Assembly: GCF_000485595.1 (NCBI RefSeq)
Contig: NW_014577068.1
Span: 873,355 to 893,395 of the forward strand
Direction: 5' to 3'
Source of the DNA: Priapulus caudatus
Taxonomy: Eukaryota > Priapulida > Priapulimorpha > Priapulimorphida > Priapulidae
DNA length: 20,041 nucleotides
In this document: positions 18,664-20,041 of the stretch, one piece after another
How positions within the stretch are numbered: position 1 is the stretch's first letter
How the letters are laid out: the number at the start of each line of letters is the position of its first letter
Program-made: the position numbers and the translations under genes
The notes under the pieces: model-generated
Told to the model about the DNA's origin: nothing
What the model saw: the letters and a program-made list of their open reading frames with translations, nothing else
Databases searched by the model: none

Positions 18664-19186
18664 TAGAGCAAACAAACTAGGGGTAAATTTCAAGTGGTTG
18701 CTGAGAGCAAATGTCGCTAAATACATGTGATAGAACTGAATGTGAATTGCATTATAGGTAGGTAATAGGAAAATATGCGATATTGTTGTGTTTACTCAGG
18801 TTTCACGACAAATACTATATAACAACAATAGTAGACATATTGACTTGTCTTCTTGTATGTTTTTTAAACACTGATACTGATGGATTAGCTGGATTTTTTT
18901 TATTTTAGCAGTCGTCCTTTTACCCATAATGCTTTGCGCGGTTGCTATACGATGAACACATATGACGTACGCATAGCTATTTATTTATTATGTATTTATT
19001 GAAGATAACATAATGAACATACTTAACATGATTAACATAAGAAGTCAACATAATAAGAATTAATTTAAAGTTAATTTTAACTAAAAACAAAAAGTGGCCA
19101 ATGTTTGATTTCTTGTCGATGTCGAGGTGACATTTCTCTCAAATGACTCGATCTGCAACATTTATTGATTGATGTCGCACGAATCG
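18664..19186. other. Unassigned AT-rich sequence
   Basis: Contains a (TTTA)n-like run at 18979-19010 that could be a degraded retroposon tail. No gene or RNA is supported. Confidence 0.5.
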
Positions 19187-19490
19187 ACCAGTTATTTCAA
19201 GAAATTTGGACTATACTCAATTCCTAGTGCGGGCTGCTGGAATAAAATACCAGTTATTTCAAGAAATTTGGACTTTTAGGGGATGACAACCTTTAAAATA
19301 TCAGTTATTTCAAGATAACTTGCATTTTCTGAGACTGGAATTAACTTGGATTAACTTGAACTTTAAGTATCTATATTAAGTCCATGTTTATTCATGATAA
19401 TTCAAGTTCAGTGACTTGAATAAAACTTGAATAATTCTTGCATTCATGTTATTTCAAGTTCTTTCAAGAAACTGGAATAATATTTTCACA
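19187..19490 (+). repeat. TTCAAG-rich repeat, copy 2, with internal direct repeats
   Basis: CAGTTATTTCAAG recurs at 19189, 19251 and 19302 (spacings 62 and 51 bp). The right part shares AACTTGCATTTTC (19317) and AATTCAAGTTCAGTG (19399) with 16797 and 16859, in the same order. Short palindromic ACTTGAAT/ATTCAAGT words occur throughout. Confidence 0.6.
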
Positions 19491-19499
19491 CAGGAGAGT

Positions 19500-19979
19500 G
19501 TATACACTTATGTGGATGTGAACGGCTACAATTTCTTAGATAAATTTATTATTTAAAGAAGGTTTAAATGGATGTTTAACGAGGTTATTAATGTATATGC
19601 GATACATTTTGTATCTATAAGATGCTGTACTGTAGTCACGGACCAAATAGCACTTAGTGTAGCAACTATAGCAACTACCACGTGTCCCGCTTTGCAATCA
19701 TAAACATGCATGAATTCGCACCAGCTGCGTTTTTTGCTTGGCGGTTGAAGTATATACTACGCATTCCACACACTAAAAAATTTCTCACGACATCACTACA
19801 CCACCATTTTTGCGCGCATAACAAAATACGTAAACAATTACGCGATTGCTAATTCGCCGAGCAGTTGAAGATATATGTCCAATCAACGACGGAATACATT
19901 AAGACGGGGCTATCGCTGACTGGCAGCAGCAGGATTATATATAGGACATTTATGGGAGTACTTCTGTTAACCTCTTAAC
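19500..19979. other. Unassigned sequence with a CCAAT/TATA pair
   Basis: CCAAT near 19880 and TATATATAGGA near 19934 stand about 55 bases apart on the plus strand, a spacing seen in some promoters, but no frame follows before the terminal microsatellite. Two similar phrases, GCGGTTGAAGTATATA (19740) and GAGCAGTTGAAGATATAT (19859), recur in the same orientation. Confidence 0.3.
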
Positions 19980-19992
19980 CACACACACACAC

Positions 19993-20037
<45 letters not shown>

Positions 20038-20041
20038 CACA
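19980..20041. repeat. (CA)n/(GCAC)n microsatellite at the window end
   Basis: (AC)n passes into at least ten ACGC/GCAC units and continues beyond the window. It is the inverse complement in type of the GCGT array at 12360-12540. Confidence 0.95.

Overview
This looks like a repeat-rich, gene-poor stretch of an animal nuclear genome, most likely a marine invertebrate. The evidence is the long CA/GT and GCAC microsatellites, vertebrate-type (TTAGGG)n repeats inside the sequence, AATAAA-type signals, long AT-rich non-coding stretches and several classes of eukaryotic DNA transposon remnants. A dispersed repeat opening with TTTTTAGCTCA and running into a GTCCGTCCG tract resembles repeats I associate with molluscs, cephalochordates and hemichordates. 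The phylum cannot be fixed from this window. No bacterial gene layout is present, and no protein-coding gene, rRNA or tRNA could be recognised with confidence.

Layout. 1-720 is a CpG-rich block of short inverted motifs: four TAAGTT on the left, four TAACTTA on the right, and a 40-bp palindrome. 972-1337 is a three-unit tandem repeat (period 134/152 bp). 1876-2205 (minus) holds a weak terminal-exon candidate. 2588-2930 is a second tandem repeat of about 150 bp. 3940-4290 is a G-rich degenerate minisatellite with a small T-rich insertion. 5781-6380, 10660-11029 and 14597-16720 are three copies of one dispersed repeat, called family A here. 7627-7811, 12194-12540 and 19980-20041 are alternating purine-pyrimidine microsatellites. 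9420-9789 has the best promoter-like sequence, without an identifiable gene after it.

The right-hand 5.5 kb is a transposon graveyard that can be read in layers. The third family A copy was hit by a hAT-type non-autonomous element (14958-15794) with a 15-bp perfect terminal inverted repeat (TIR) and a perfect 8-bp target duplication. It was also hit by a roughly 700-bp near-perfect palindrome (15932-16630) flanked by TA. Further right lie a 48-bp minisatellite, an 874-bp TTAA-flanked element with about 20-bp TIRs (17519-18392), and a 167-bp MITE (18488-18654). The MITE has a 9-bp target duplication and carries six TTAGGG units in its centre.

The observations most worth following up are the MITE that carries telomeric repeats, the young long palindrome as a possible source of double-stranded RNA, and the recurrence of AGGTCA nuclear-receptor half-sites (DR1, near-ERE and DR0 arrangements) in three unrelated repeat families.
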